A DNA stretch of 56,319 bases from Verrucomicrobiota bacterium (GCA_021772635.1 JAJFLP010000049.1:1-56319), one strand, 5' to 3'. Shown: positions 43,146 through 52,712, counted from the first letter of the stretch. Notes: a model not told the origin generated them from the sequence alone. Translations and numbers: made by a program.

Positions 43146-44941
43146 TAGTTCCTCGCCATTCTGCCAGGGGTGTTCTCGTGGCTTGACAGTGTTGTCGTCG
43201 AGGTTGGCGGAACGTTTAGATAACGCAATGTCCGGTCAGCAATCCGGCGAAAAGTAGGCCCCGCCACTGTGCCGCCGTAATGAGATTTCTTCGATGGTTC
43301 GTCGGCGATAACCAATAGCACGAATGCAGGGTTATCAGCTGGCACAAAGCCGATGAACGAAGCAATATACTTCCCATGCCCGGTGTAGCTCCCGTTTACA
43401 AGTTTCTGAGATGTTCCGGTCTTGCCCGCGACGTCATAGCCGCTTACCGCCGCCTTAGTTGCCGTCCCCCCCTCTTTGGTTACGAGTGTCATCGCGGATG
43501 TGATCTGATTCGCCGCCTTCTCTCGAACCACGAATCGTTTGACGGACGGTTTCGTCAGTTTGATCGCTCCGGACACAGAGTCGATCGTGCGATCCGTTAA
43601 GTAAAGCTGCATCATCCTTCCCTTATTCGCGATCGCGCAGTAGGCCTGGACCATTTGCAGAGGTGTGACAGAAATACCCTGGCCAATCGGAAATCGTGTT
43701 ATGCTCAAACCGTCCCAGTCTTTCGGTTTCCTCAGTATTCCTCGAGACTCATTCGATAATCCCAAGCCGGTTGTCTCGCCGAATCCGAAACGACGAAAAA
43801 TCTGATACAATCGGGGCTTTCCAAGGGCCAACGCGATCTTGGCGGTACCGATGTTGCTTGATTTCTGCACGATTTCGAAAACTTTAAGATCTCCGAAAGC
43901 ATGACCGGCATCACGCAAAGGTCTTTTCCAGTAAATCCACTGACCATTCTCGCAGTCCACCACTGTGCCCGGGGTCACAACACCATAATCAAGCGCCCCT
44001 GCGATCGAGATACACTTCATCGTCGATCCCGGGTCATAGACATCGGAAGCGATGTGATTCCGCCACTGATCGGGCGTTATATCGCCTCTGTCGTTTGGAT
44101 CGAAAGTCGGGTATTGCGCCATCGCAAGGACCGAGCCGGTCGCCGGATCAGCCATGATCGCGTAGGCCTTTTGCGGCGCGAACTTGTCAACCATTGCCTG
44201 TAACTCGACCTCCACGAAATGTTGAATCGGTTCGTCAATGGTTAAGTAAATGTCATCGCCGTCAACCGCCGCGGTTAAGGTCGGGGAGTGGTGCCGTATA
44301 GCGCGACCTTTCCGGTCACGCTCGTATATCTGTTTTACCGGCTTCGGGGATAACTCAGTATCCCACCGTTTCTCAACTCCATAAACGCCGTGATTATTTA
44401 GGTCGGTAAATCCGAGGACATTTGCTAATAGCTTAGATTTTGGATAAAATCGTCGTTGTTTGTCGATAAATCGAATGCCCGGAATTCGCAACTCTTCTAC
44501 CTTCGCGGCTAATTCGATATCGACTCGATTTTTTACCACCACTTCGCTCGCCTTCGAGGCGAATCGACGCTCAAGCACTGTCATATCAACGTCGAGAATT
44601 CGAGAGAGAGTCTGAATGATACGATGTCGCTTATGTTCATTCTTGGGCATTCGAGTAAGGTCGGCACGGATATCCTTACACTCTAAGTTCCCGACAAGCG
44701 GATTCCCGTGTCTATCGAAGATATGACCGCGTTTCCCTGACCAAGTCCGCGATGCCGTGTATTTAGACTTCGCTTTGTGGTACAGGCTCTCGTGCCTCTG
44801 CACCTGAATCTTATAAACGTGCGAGGTCAGGAACCCGTACGAGATCATAAGAATTAGAAAAACAAAGATGATACGAGTTAGGTAAACCTTGCGGGTTATC
44901 GTTGTGGTTAGGTGTGATTTATTAATGGCTGTAGTTCCCAA
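43145..44941 (-). CDS. ftsI: Penicillin-binding protein FtsI (septal peptidoglycan transpeptidase)
   Basis: A 598-residue class B PBP that crosslinks septal peptidoglycan. One membrane helix (~20-42) is followed by the pedestal with RGHIFDRHGNPLVGN. The transpeptidase domain has the active serine in STMK (306-309), SSN (361-363) and KTGTS in VAGKTGTSQKLV. No PASTA domains are present. It follows ftsL (246-bp gap) and overlaps murE, in standard dcw order. Confidence 0.96.
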   Translation of the reverse strand: MGTTAINKSHLTTTITRKVYLTRIIFVFLILMISYGFLTSHVYKIQVQRHESLYHKAKSKYTASRTWSGKRGHIFDRHGNPLVGNLECKDIRADLTRMPKNEHKRHRIIQTLSRILDVDMTVLERRFASKASEVVVKNRVDIELAAKVEELRIPGIRFIDKQRRFYPKSKLLANVLGFTDLNNHGVYGVEKRWDTELSPKPVKQIYERDRKGRAIRHHSPTLTAAVDGDDIYLTIDEPIQHFVEVELQAMVDKFAPQKAYAIMADPATGSVLAMAQYPTFDPNDRGDITPDQWRNHIASDVYDPGSTMKCISIAGALDYGVVTPGTVVDCENGQWIYWKRPLRDAGHAFGDLKVFEIVQKSSNIGTAKIALALGKPRLYQIFRRFGFGETTGLGLSNESRGILRKPKDWDGLSITRFPIGQGISVTPLQMVQAYCAIANKGRMMQLYLTDRTIDSVSGAIKLTKPSVKRFVVREKAANQITSAMTLVTKEGGTATKAAVSGYDVAGKTGTSQKLVNGSYTGHGKYIASFIGFVPADNPAFVLLVIADEPSKKSHYGGTVAGPTFRRIADRTLRYLNVPPTSTTTLSSHENTPGRMARN

Positions 44942-45187
44942 TTGCTGTGGTATTATGATAATCCTTATACCCCGATTCAGGATGTCCGAGACTCTTCCCG
45001 CATGAGCGTGGATCCCGTCGATACGGGACGCTTATGCGGTCCGCACGAGCGGACTCCGAGAATACGGAGAGAGATCGCGGGCAGTATATTCTAAGTTGTC
45101 ACCTCGTAAGAACAGAGTCGCTTTCATAGAGACCAAAAGTTGAACAGCCTGCCATCTAATAACCCGATAAGAAACACGTAGTATTGC
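44942..45187. other. Spacer between ftsL and ftsI with two hairpins
   Basis: A 43-bp imperfect palindrome (44998-45040, CCCGCATGAGCG... GACGCTTATGCGG, with ATCCCGTCGATACGGGA in the centre) is the same module as the insert of family A copy 17 (56027-56070), but here without family A ends. It is followed by CCGCACGAGCGGACTCCG, a second short hairpin that recurs near 48157-48174. Confidence 0.6.
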
Positions 45188-45580
45188 TTAGTACTGATTC
45201 GACGCAACAATTGACTCTTCTTTGGCACGAGTTCCGGCCTTGTACTGCATCAAGCGAACCTGTCCCGGCTCCGATGGCCGTAACCCGAGAATTCTTGCAT
45301 TCCGCAGGATATATTCGCCGCTCATGTACTTTTCCTGCTCCATTCGGAGATTCTCGGCTTCCTTCTTTAGGACACTGATTTGCTCATGCTTCTTCTGCCA
45401 TTCAAGCGCCATTTTTGTGGTTTGCCGATCAAGATACACACGACCTAATGCGCTGAGCAAGGTCAACCCAATTATCAGCAGCCAGACGATCTTACTTACA
45501 AAGCTCTTACGCGCCGGTGCTTTTCTCCTCCGGTTATCCCCGGATAATTGAACATAAAGTGAATCATACAAATCTGACAT
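45188..45580 (-). CDS. ftsL: FtsL/DivIC-like cell division protein
   Basis: A 130-residue single-pass protein in the position of ftsL between rsmH and ftsI. The cytoplasmic start is basic (NRRRKAPARKSFVSK). A membrane helix (IVWLLIIGLTLLSALG, ~31-47) is followed by a coiled coil (WQKKHEQISVLKKEAENLRM) and a short C-terminal part (GEYILRNARILGLRPSEPGQ), typical of FtsL/DivIC. Sequence is never well conserved in this family; the call rests on topology and synteny. Confidence 0.82.
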   Translation of the reverse strand: MSDLYDSLYVQLSGDNRRRKAPARKSFVSKIVWLLIIGLTLLSALGRVYLDRQTTKMALEWQKKHEQISVLKKEAENLRMEQEKYMSGEYILRNARILGLRPSEPGQVRLMQYKAGTRAKEESIVASNQY

Positions 45581-45858
45581 GTTCTTTCTCTATAGCTTAT
45601 TTAACGAAAAATCAGTGCCGGTATTCTGTTAAAACCGGTCCGTTAATTACCAAGCTGACTACCTATGCGCCAATTTCGAAACTCATTCCAGCTCGGAGAA
45701 TTGAGTACTTACCGATCAGGGTGATAAACAATTGTAAGATGTCGATATTAAATATTGACCGAAGACTTTAGGAATCGATTATGATTACCTTTGAGTCCTC
45801 GACACATCATCCCTTATTTCCTGCGCAATCGCGCCGTCGTCATCTATAGTTTCGACTG

Positions 45859-46851
45859 CTAGCAGCTTAACTTCTCCGCGACACGCAACTTAGCCGGCGC
45901 CGCCCGACGGTTCGATTGACGCTCCTCTTCTCCTGGAGTAATCGGCTTTTTCGTCAGTATCCGAACAGTCGCAACTTTGCCGCAACGGCAAATCGGCAAC
46001 CCGGGTGGGCAGATACAGTCCGACGCCTCGTAACGAAACTTCTCCTTTACCATCCGGTCTTCAAGCGAGTGGAAAGAGATAACGACCAGGCGACCGCCCG
46101 GCGCCAGTAACTCGATGGCCGCGTGAAGCCCCACTTCCAAATGTTCCAGTTCGCGATTGACCGCAATACGAAGTGCCTGAAAACAACGTGCCACCGATTT
46201 CGAGTGCCGATCCGCCGGTGTTCGATCGATCTTTCGAATCAGCGCCGCAAGCTCCAGCGTACGCTCCCATGGATGGTCTTCGCGGGCAGCTACGATTGCG
46301 CGGGCAATTCTTCCCGCCTGCGGCTCCTCCCCGAATCCTCTCAGAATTCCCTTTAACTCCCTTTCCGACATTCGATTCAGCAAACGGCTCGCCGTGGTTT
46401 GGTCACGCCGATCCATTCTCATATCAAGCGGCCCGTCTGCCTGAAAACTAAATCCTCGTGGCGCCTGATCCACCTGAAAGGATGATATACCTAAATCGAA
46501 CAGTATCCCGTCGACGAATTCCCAACCTATTTCGTCTGCACACCCGCTGAGATCCGAAAAAACCCCACGCTTGAGGCTGACGCGGTCCAAATAGTCACCC
46601 AAACGTTCCTCGCTGAACCGGAGGGCGTCTTCGTCCCGGTCTATTCCCAACAATTCGATACCAGGCTGAGCTTCTAGAACCGCTGAAGAATGCCCGCCGA
46701 AACCAATCGTGCCGTCGATATACCGGCCCCCTTCCCGAGGAGATAAATATTCTATCACCTCCTCCACCATTACCGGGACATGAGGAGAAGCCTTATGGAT
46801 TTCCGATTTTTGATTTTCGATTTTTGACTGGTGATTTCCGGCTTCTGACAT
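45859..46851 (-). CDS. rsmH: 16S rRNA (cytosine(1402)-N(4))-methyltransferase RsmH
   Basis: RsmH methylates N4 of C1402 in 16S rRNA at the P-site. The conserved body starts at HVPVMVEEVIEYL and contains YIDGTIGFGGHS, LGIDRDEDAL, ILFDLGISSFQVDQAPRGFS, the DMRMD segment and SFHSLEDRMVK. The first ~20 residues (MSEAGNHQSKIENQKSEIHK) are encoded by an A/T-rich tandem tract and are not part of the family; no ATG lies closer to HVPVM, so this start seems forced. mraZ ends 15 bp before it. Confidence 0.95.
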   Translation of the reverse strand: MSEAGNHQSKIENQKSEIHKASPHVPVMVEEVIEYLSPREGGRYIDGTIGFGGHSSAVLEAQPGIELLGIDRDEDALRFSEERLGDYLDRVSLKRGVFSDLSGCADEIGWEFVDGILFDLGISSFQVDQAPRGFSFQADGPLDMRMDRRDQTTASRLLNRMSERELKGILRGFGEEPQAGRIARAIVAAREDHPWERTLELAALIRKIDRTPADRHSKSVARCFQALRIAVNRELEHLEVGLHAAIELLAPGGRLVVISFHSLEDRMVKEKFRYEASDCICPPGLPICRCGKVATVRILTKKPITPGEEERQSNRRAAPAKLRVAEKLSC

Positions 46852-46866
46852 CTGATTTATTCCAGC

Positions 46867-47322
46867 CTACAATCCCTCGAGATCCTGGATTCTTTGAATC
46901 TGGTCAAGCATTTCATCGTTCCCCATATCGCTTTTCTTCCAGTTCTCAACCGTCATAATCTGAATATTCGTAATACCGCCGATCAGCACGGCCTGCTGAC
47001 GGAGCCCCGCGTGATCCAGTAACCCCTGCGTTAGCTTAATTCGCCCCTGTTTGTCGCAGACGCCCTGACTTGCCTTCGCACCGATTCTTGCTAATGCCCG
47101 AGTTTTCGGCTCATCGGCAAACGATACCTTTCTTAATTTTCCGAGGACTTCATCTTCAAATAAGGCCTTCGGAATTACCTGAATTGTAAAATTTCTTCCG
47201 GGAAGTAAATAGAACGTCGGGTGAGGGTCAGCAACATTGAAACGCCATTCCCGCGGTATCGCAACGCGCCGCTGCGAATCGATAGAATGCGTAAAACTCC
47301 CTAGAAAACAAAACTTCATCAC
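46867..47322 (-). CDS. mraZ: Transcriptional regulator MraZ
   Basis: MraZ is the small AbrB-like DNA-binding protein at the head of dcw clusters and represses its own operon in studied bacteria. The 151 residues have two copies of the fold: FLGSFTHSIDSQRRVAIPRE-WR and ASQGVCDKQGRIKLTQGLLD-HAGL. Translation starts at GTG 47322 or ATG 47319; GGAGG lies about 9 bases before the GTG. Four GG-rich direct repeats upstream look like its operator. Confidence 0.94.
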   Translation of the reverse strand: MMKFCFLGSFTHSIDSQRRVAIPREWRFNVADPHPTFYLLPGRNFTIQVIPKALFEDEVLGKLRKVSFADEPKTRALARIGAKASQGVCDKQGRIKLTQGLLDHAGLRQQAVLIGGITNIQIMTVENWKKSDMGNDEMLDQIQRIQDLEGL

Positions 47323-47329
47323 CTAAATG

Positions 47330-47366
47330 CCTCCAATATTCCCCAAATTCCACCTATTCTCCCCTA
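47330..47366 (-). promoter_or_regulatory. Putative MraZ operator: four direct repeats at ~10-bp spacing
   Basis: On the minus strand TAGGGG (47366-47361), AGGTGG (47355-47350), TGGGG (47345-47341) and TGGAGG (47335-47330) repeat every 10-11 bases. This resembles the spaced TGGG-type MraZ boxes described for other bacteria. The last box overlaps the Shine-Dalgarno. Binding is inferred. Confidence 0.6.
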
Positions 47367-47380
47367 CCTAAATAATTATT

Positions 47381-47408
47381 TGTATAGTCGAGAAATTAGG
47401 AAAAACAA
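47381..47408 (-). promoter_or_regulatory. Possible mraZ promoter
   Basis: On the minus strand TTGTTT (47408-47403) and TATACA (47386-47381) are 16 bases apart and just upstream of the operator-like repeats. The -10 box is good, the -35 box is weak. Confidence 0.4.
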
Positions 47409-47727
47409 ATAAAACCTGAAACTTTTTGGATATTTTTGGGGAGGAAGGACCTCTCCGGTGAGCTAGCAATACAGCACTAATAAATTGCATACAAACAGGT
47501 TACGACTTAAAAACATATGCAAATCTTGTGCTAAAGATATCTCCAGAAAAAAATAAGTGCGTTGTACGTAATAAGAAATTACGCCCATAAATTCACGTAA
47601 ATCACGTAAATTCAAATAATAATATTTCGGGGACCCCAAAATATGGTGCCCTGCGATATAGGAATACCCCACATATAGTGCTTTGGCGCGCTGATCAGTC
47701 TCCGAAAAATTTCTTTTCCCGTGTTTA

Positions 47728-47821
47728 TATACCGCAAGCGGTACAATTTTCGGACGACTTCAAAATGATTGCGTAAGACACTCCGAACGATTTTTCGAAA
47801 ACCTGAAGACGTTCGGTATAG
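47728..47821 (+). repeat. Family A repeat, copy 14 (compact reference copy)
   Basis: A 94-bp copy. Left end: TATACCGCAAGCGGTACAAT, with paired compensating changes (C/G for T/A) that keep the palindrome. Middle: TTCGGACGACTTCAAAATGA. Right end: CGAACGATTTTTCGAAAACC then TGAAGACGTTCGGTATA. Terminal TATAC/GTATA are inverted repeats. Confidence 0.92.
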
Positions 47822-47891
47822 TTTGAATCTCGTCGCGGTCTCGCTGATGATTTAACCGCGAGACCTCGCCGTTTCCAGGATCGGTCTCAAA

Positions 47892-47986
47892 TTATAATGC
47901 AAGCAGTACAATTTTTGGCTGACTCTAATCTAGCCACGCAAGAGAAATCGAACGATATTTCGAAAACTCGAAGGCGTCCGGTATAA
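47892..47986 (+). repeat. Family A repeat, copy 15 (compact reference copy)
   Basis: A 95-bp copy: TTATAATGCAAGCAGTACAA at the left, then TTTTTGGCTGACTC, and CGAACGATATTTCGAAAACT then CGAAGGCGTCCGGTATAA at the right. Same orientation as copy 14. Confidence 0.92.
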
Positions 47987-48211
47987 GCAATGTCATTCAG
48001 GATCCCTGTCATAATCAATTTAATCTGTCTCCCTCCGCAATCGCGGTCCGGATTACCATCGCGCTCAAGGGTGGAGCTCGATAGTGCGGAAAAGACTCTC
48101 TTCTATGCGGGGAGTTTTGCAGACCGAGTATTGGACTGCCCTGGGCGCTGTGGCGCTCCGCACAAGCGGAGTCCGTCCATATGGATCGCCAGACGCAGGT
48201 AAACTCGCAGT

Positions 48212-50572
48212 CTATTCGTCACTCCCGGTCTCTTCGATCAAGATTTGTCTCGGCGCGGTTCCGACTTGCGGGCCGACAATACCACGGCGTTCCAACTCCT
48301 CAATGACCAGCGCCGCTCGATTATAGCCGATACGCAATCTGCGCTGGATATGACTGGTCGTCGCGCGACGGTCACGGATGATCACGTCAATTGCTTTCTT
48401 AATCAATTCCTCGTCACCATCCGCCTGCCCCGTCGTCGCATCGGACGAAAGATCAATTGCGGGACCGGCTGTGCGGACTGCACCGGCCGAGCTATTGTCC
48501 GTTTTGCTGTCGCCAGAGCCTTTTCCGAGAGATAAGATCTCCTCCAGATATTCAGGTTGGGCTTGCTCGGAGACGAACTTCACGACACGCTCAATCTCGA
48601 GGTCATCAACCATTGCGCCCTGCGTTCGTTCGAGCTTCGAGCCGCCCGGCGGCTTAAAGAGCATATCGCCGCGTCCCAGTAAGGATTCGGCTCCCTTCCC
48701 GTCGAGTATGGTTCTAGAATCAACGACCGACGTAACTTGAAACGCGATGCGAGTCGGAAAGTTCGCTTTGATAATTCCGGTGATCACGTTGACACTGGGA
48801 CGCTGAGTCGCAACGATGACGTGAATCCCGACGGCGCGCGCCAATTGGGCAATACGTGCCAATGACGTTTCTACCTCGGATTTTGCCGTCATCATGATAT
48901 CTGCGAGTTCGTCGATAATAATGATCAGGTATGGCAACCTCTCTGGGATCGGATCGCCTTCATCATCGAGTATCTCTTCTTCAGCAGGCGTCCTTGAATT
49001 GAAACCAGCAATATTTCGCACGCCGGCCTTTGATAAAATTTCGTAACGCCACTCCATCTGTTTTATCGCCCAGCGCAGTACCAACGGCACCTTCTTAACA
49101 GAGGTTACGACCGGCGTAACAAGGTGTGGAAGCGAGTTGTATCCGCTGAACTCAACAACTTTCGGGTCAACGAGAATTAATTTCAGTTCGTCCGGAGAAA
49201 ATCGATAGAGCAGGCTAAGCATGAGAGTGTTCATACACACCGACTTTCCACTCCCCGTCGCGCCAGCGATCAATAAATGCGGTGCCTTCGCCATATCGAG
49301 AAGAGCGGGTTGCCCGTTGATATTCTTTCCTAGCGCGACAGGGATAGCGGCTTTTGATTTTTTCCAATACGGAGACTCGAACATGTCGCGGATCGAAACG
49401 GAGGAAGATGTACGATTTGGGACCTCTATCCCTACTGTATCTTTTCCCGGAATCGGCGTGAGTATCCTCATGCTCTCCGCCTTCAGGTTCATCGAAATAT
49501 TGTTTGCAAGACTACTGATCCGCTCGACTTTAACACCCGGCGCCGGCTTGATTTCGAATAACGTAACTCGCGGCCCGGAAGTAGTATCTCCAACTGAGGC
49601 GTCGATATTAAAGCTATCGAGCGTCTCCTGAAGAACCCGCTTCTTCGCTTCCACTTCCTGCGGACTCGCAAGGGTAGAGCCAGCGGAGGATTTATTTAGC
49701 AGTTCGATTCCGGGCAACCTATATCGAATCGCGGATCGCTTTTGTTTAGCCCCTATCTTTTTCGCGGGGGAACTCGCGTTCTGGCGTTTAGGAGATACCA
49801 CCGCCGGCGTGTCATCCGCAGAATCTCCACCCGGAGGGGATTTATCCAATGGTTCTTCTACATTTAAGGCGACCTCCGGATCAGTGTATTTCTGGTGAAT
49901 CGGCTCGGCTCCGAATGCATCGTCTAAACTCGCCGCGGCGGTTGTATCGCGGTTTTTCCACCATTCCCGAACGGCCGCATTCAACATGGCAGAGCGAATC
50001 TGCCAGTCGAAGTGCCAAACGGTAACCAGTCCGACGATAATCATAGACAACGAAATAATGACGCTACCCGTGGGGTTAACGACGTAGGCCAACCAGCCAC
50101 CGCGTTCGCCGACGGACCACGGTGCACAAAATCGTTGACCAATCACCCCACCGGGAATCTCGGCGATGTTCAGCTCGCGCGAAAGCGAATCAAGAAATCC
50201 CGGAAATATTCCCAACATCATCGCGCATCCTAAAATCGTAACAGCAATGCCCGCAAGATAGACGAAATTGACGGGTTTTAGGTGTTTACCGATTAATCGA
50301 TTGCCTACGCAAACAAGTATCAGAATGCTCGCCGCATGGGCTGCGTAGCCAAGCCACACCAAAAGCTTACCCGCAATCCAGGCGCCGAATAGCCCAATCC
50401 AATTGCTCGTGGTCGCGTAGGCCCCCAGACCGCCCTCGAGTATCTGAGTGTCTTCCGGATTGTACGAAATCAGCGATAAGAAAAGCAATATCGCAGCAAC
50501 ACACAAAATTGTGCGCAGCACCAAATCCTTAATAAAGCTTGGGGAAAGCTGTGTTTTTTCAGAGTTTGTCAT
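48212..50572 (-). CDS. ftsK: DNA translocase FtsK
   Basis: A 786-residue septum-anchored motor that moves chromosome ends through the closing septum. Four or five membrane helices lie within residues 15-190, followed by a proline/charged linker (~215-285). The motor then follows: GATGSGKSVCMN at 437-448, RYEILSKAGVRNIAGFN, Walker B LPYLIIIIDELADIMM, and VATQRPSVNVITGIIKANFP. The C-terminal gamma winged-helix (SHIQRRLRIGYNRAALVIEE, LERRGIVGP) reads the polar KOPS-type sequences. It stands alone here, transcribed toward the mraZ cluster. Confidence 0.97.
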   Translation of the reverse strand: MTNSEKTQLSPSFIKDLVLRTILCVAAILLFLSLISYNPEDTQILEGGLGAYATTSNWIGLFGAWIAGKLLVWLGYAAHAASILILVCVGNRLIGKHLKPVNFVYLAGIAVTILGCAMMLGIFPGFLDSLSRELNIAEIPGGVIGQRFCAPWSVGERGGWLAYVVNPTGSVIISLSMIIVGLVTVWHFDWQIRSAMLNAAVREWWKNRDTTAAASLDDAFGAEPIHQKYTDPEVALNVEEPLDKSPPGGDSADDTPAVVSPKRQNASSPAKKIGAKQKRSAIRYRLPGIELLNKSSAGSTLASPQEVEAKKRVLQETLDSFNIDASVGDTTSGPRVTLFEIKPAPGVKVERISSLANNISMNLKAESMRILTPIPGKDTVGIEVPNRTSSSVSIRDMFESPYWKKSKAAIPVALGKNINGQPALLDMAKAPHLLIAGATGSGKSVCMNTLMLSLLYRFSPDELKLILVDPKVVEFSGYNSLPHLVTPVVTSVKKVPLVLRWAIKQMEWRYEILSKAGVRNIAGFNSRTPAEEEILDDEGDPIPERLPYLIIIIDELADIMMTAKSEVETSLARIAQLARAVGIHVIVATQRPSVNVITGIIKANFPTRIAFQVTSVVDSRTILDGKGAESLLGRGDMLFKPPGGSKLERTQGAMVDDLEIERVVKFVSEQAQPEYLEEILSLGKGSGDSKTDNSSAGAVRTAGPAIDLSSDATTGQADGDEELIKKAIDVIIRDRRATTSHIQRRLRIGYNRAALVIEELERRGIVGPQVGTAPRQILIEETGSDE

Positions 50573-50847
50573 CGCATGCTTACGCTGTGGAAGGAAATAT
50601 GAGAGTTTCAGCTAAAAAGATAGCGGCACCAACAGGTACCAGAGCCTGCACTACGCATGGTTTCTAGTATCAATCAGATCAGATTACATTTGATTAACCG
50701 CATAGCAGCCTAATGTATAAACAGGCCTTCTATCACACGACGGCAGCTGCGCGTGGTGCCGTTCGAATTAACTCGAATGCTTGAAAGCCGGATAATTCGG
50801 GTAAGTTAAGATCGACTTCCTAACGAATATTAAACTGTAATTTTTTT

Positions 50848-51837
50848 ATGTCAAACGAATGGTGTCCAATAATATTTTCACCGATTTATCGTGAAAAGAA
50901 ATGGGGTGGAACGCTACTAGCCGACGAGCTAAATAGACCCGTTCCGGACGGACGCGGGCCGCTCGGTGAATCCTACGAGATTATAGATCATGAGGAACAC
51001 CAGAGTGTGGCCGAGAACGAACCTTACACAGGGAGTACCCTGCACGAGTTGATCGAGTCGAGTCCGCGTGAAATTGTCGGAGTCAAGCATTGTGAGTCGC
51101 AACGCTTCCCGCTAGTACTCAAGTATATTGACTCGGGGAAACCGCTGCCGTTGCAGGTTCATCCGGCAAGCGCCGAAAGTGGAGGTGTTCTTCCGAATAC
51201 AAAATTATGGTATGTGCACTCCTGCAGAGAGGGTGCGGTCGTGTATGCCGGACTCAAGAGGCGTCCGACGCGACAGCAGTTTTTGAGTAGAATCGGGTCG
51301 GACAAACTGGGAGAATTGGTTCAGTCGTTTCGATCGGTACCCGGAGAGGCATATTATATCAGCGCAGGCCGGGTTCACGCCGTGAGTGCGGGGAATCTCG
51401 TTTTCGTGGTGCAACAAAATACGTGTCCGCCATACTGTATCGGTGACTGGACAAAGGGTGCAACGGGTGATCGCGATACTGTTTCGGATATTAAAGCTGG
51501 ACTCAAAGCGATTCAATTTCAGGACCGTACACTGATGCGCATCTGCGGCGAACGCCGCTCGGTAGAGCGAAACCGACGAATCTCACTAATTACCACTTGT
51601 CCGTACTTCACCGTCGATGAATTGAGCCTTACGTCTGAATACCATGAAGGGACCGACGGGACAACGTTCCACCTGCTAACAGCGATCGATGGAGACATGA
51701 CGGTCAATACAGAAAATGGGGCGTTAGGGATAAGTCGCGGCCGGACTTGCCTTATCCCTGCAGCTACGGGATGCTATATTGTTACGCCACAAGGCAGCAC
51801 GGTAAAAATGCTAAAGACTGCGTTAAGAACGGTGTAG
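50848..51837 (+). CDS. manA: Mannose-6-phosphate isomerase, class I
   Basis: A 329-residue cupin-fold zinc enzyme that interconverts mannose-6-phosphate and fructose-6-phosphate, feeding GDP-sugar synthesis. Seen are IYREKKWGG at the start, the LGESYEI segment, zinc ligands in LPLQVHP, LWYVHSCREGAVVYAGL, and SAGRVHAVSAGNLVFVVQQN, where the usual IQQS is VQQN. Length matches the short bacillus-type enzyme. It is followed by efpL after 181 bp. Confidence 0.9.
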   Translation: MSNEWCPIIFSPIYREKKWGGTLLADELNRPVPDGRGPLGESYEIIDHEEHQSVAENEPYTGSTLHELIESSPREIVGVKHCESQRFPLVLKYIDSGKPLPLQVHPASAESGGVLPNTKLWYVHSCREGAVVYAGLKRRPTRQQFLSRIGSDKLGELVQSFRSVPGEAYYISAGRVHAVSAGNLVFVVQQNTCPPYCIGDWTKGATGDRDTVSDIKAGLKAIQFQDRTLMRICGERRSVERNRRISLITTCPYFTVDELSLTSEYHEGTDGTTFHLLTAIDGDMTVNTENGALGISRGRTCLIPAATGCYIVTPQGSTVKMLKTALRTV

Positions 51838-52018
51838 CCCACTTGGCTCGCGAATACCTAATTATTCAGCAGTATTATGGCCATACGCCAAATCCATTTG
51901 AAGATACGAGACAGTCCTAACAGAGAGAACACCTGGTACGAAATCGGGTTGATGCGAGAAGCTTTCGCCGCGACACAGTAAATTAAGTAGATGAAACACG
52001 AGAAAGGACAGAAAGAAA

Positions 52019-52582
52019 ATGCCAACAGCGAGCCAAGTTAAAAAAGGTCTGATAATTACAGTGAACAAGCAACCGCACGTGATCGAAACGGTCTCCTGCC
52101 AGTCACCGTCTGCGCGCGGGGGAAATACGCTGTATAAAATCCGCGCTCGGAACGTCATTACGAATCAGAAATCGGATCTATCCTGCAAGGGTGACGAGAT
52201 GTTCAAGGAAGCTGACTATCAGAAAAAGGCTGTGCAGTACATGTATTGTGCTCAAGAATTATATTGTTTCATGGACTTGGAAGACTACAGTCAGTTCGAG
52301 CTCGCATCAGAAACGCTTACGGACGAAGCAAAGTTTCTTACCGAAGACATGGAACTCACTGCGTTAGTCACGGACGGAATCGTTCGTACGGTTCAGTTGC
52401 CGGACACCGTTAACCTGACGGTAACGGAATGCGACCCAGGAATCAAAGGAGCTTCGGCCACCGCTCGTACTAAGAACGCTGTGGTCGAGACAGGGTACAG
52501 CTTACAGGTTCCCGAATACCTCGAATCGGGTGAGATAATTAAGATAGACACACGAACCGGGAAATACCTATCCCGTGCCTAG
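52019..52582 (+). CDS. efpL: Elongation factor P-like protein EfpL (YeiP type)
   Basis: A 187-residue EF-P paralogue that acts at the ribosome to relieve stalling. The tip of domain I reads SPSARGGNTLYKIRARNV, matching YeiP/EfpL (SPTARGAATLYK in E. coli) rather than the PGKGxAxV loop with a modifiable lysine of standard EF-P, so an unmodified arginine is expected at the tip. Later blocks YCFMDLEDYSQFEL, LPDTVNLTVTECDPGIKGAS and QVPEYLESGEIIKIDTRTG also fit. AAAGGA precedes the ATG by about 10 bases. A canonical efp is not in the window. Confidence 0.88.
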   Translation: MPTASQVKKGLIITVNKQPHVIETVSCQSPSARGGNTLYKIRARNVITNQKSDLSCKGDEMFKEADYQKKAVQYMYCAQELYCFMDLEDYSQFELASETLTDEAKFLTEDMELTALVTDGIVRTVQLPDTVNLTVTECDPGIKGASATARTKNAVVETGYSLQVPEYLESGEIIKIDTRTGKYLSRA

Positions 52583-52712
52583 TGTCGCATCGCCGCGACA
52601 TTCTATACTTGTCCCAATACTGGCACTTCCCCCCAATTGAAAGTCGATTCGTTTAAGTATATGTTACTGCCCGCGTATAATTTCGGGAATGGTCCGGAGA
52701 AGTTGCGAAAGC

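Larger units (their letters stand above)
47409..48211. other. Long spacer between mraZ and ftsK
   Basis: About 250 bp of AT-rich sequence with no convincing gene (a 69-residue minus-strand frame at 47463-47672 has no features) contain the direct repeat TCACGTAAA twice near 47590. Then come two family A copies (47728-47821 and 47892-47986) only 70 bp apart, and about 225 bp with a hairpin CTCCGCACAAGCGGAG (48154-48169). Confidence 0.5.

Noticed and set aside
47463-47672. 69-residue minus-strand frame
   Set aside because: AT-rich, no domain, no ribosome binding site, and low complexity; treated as spacer.
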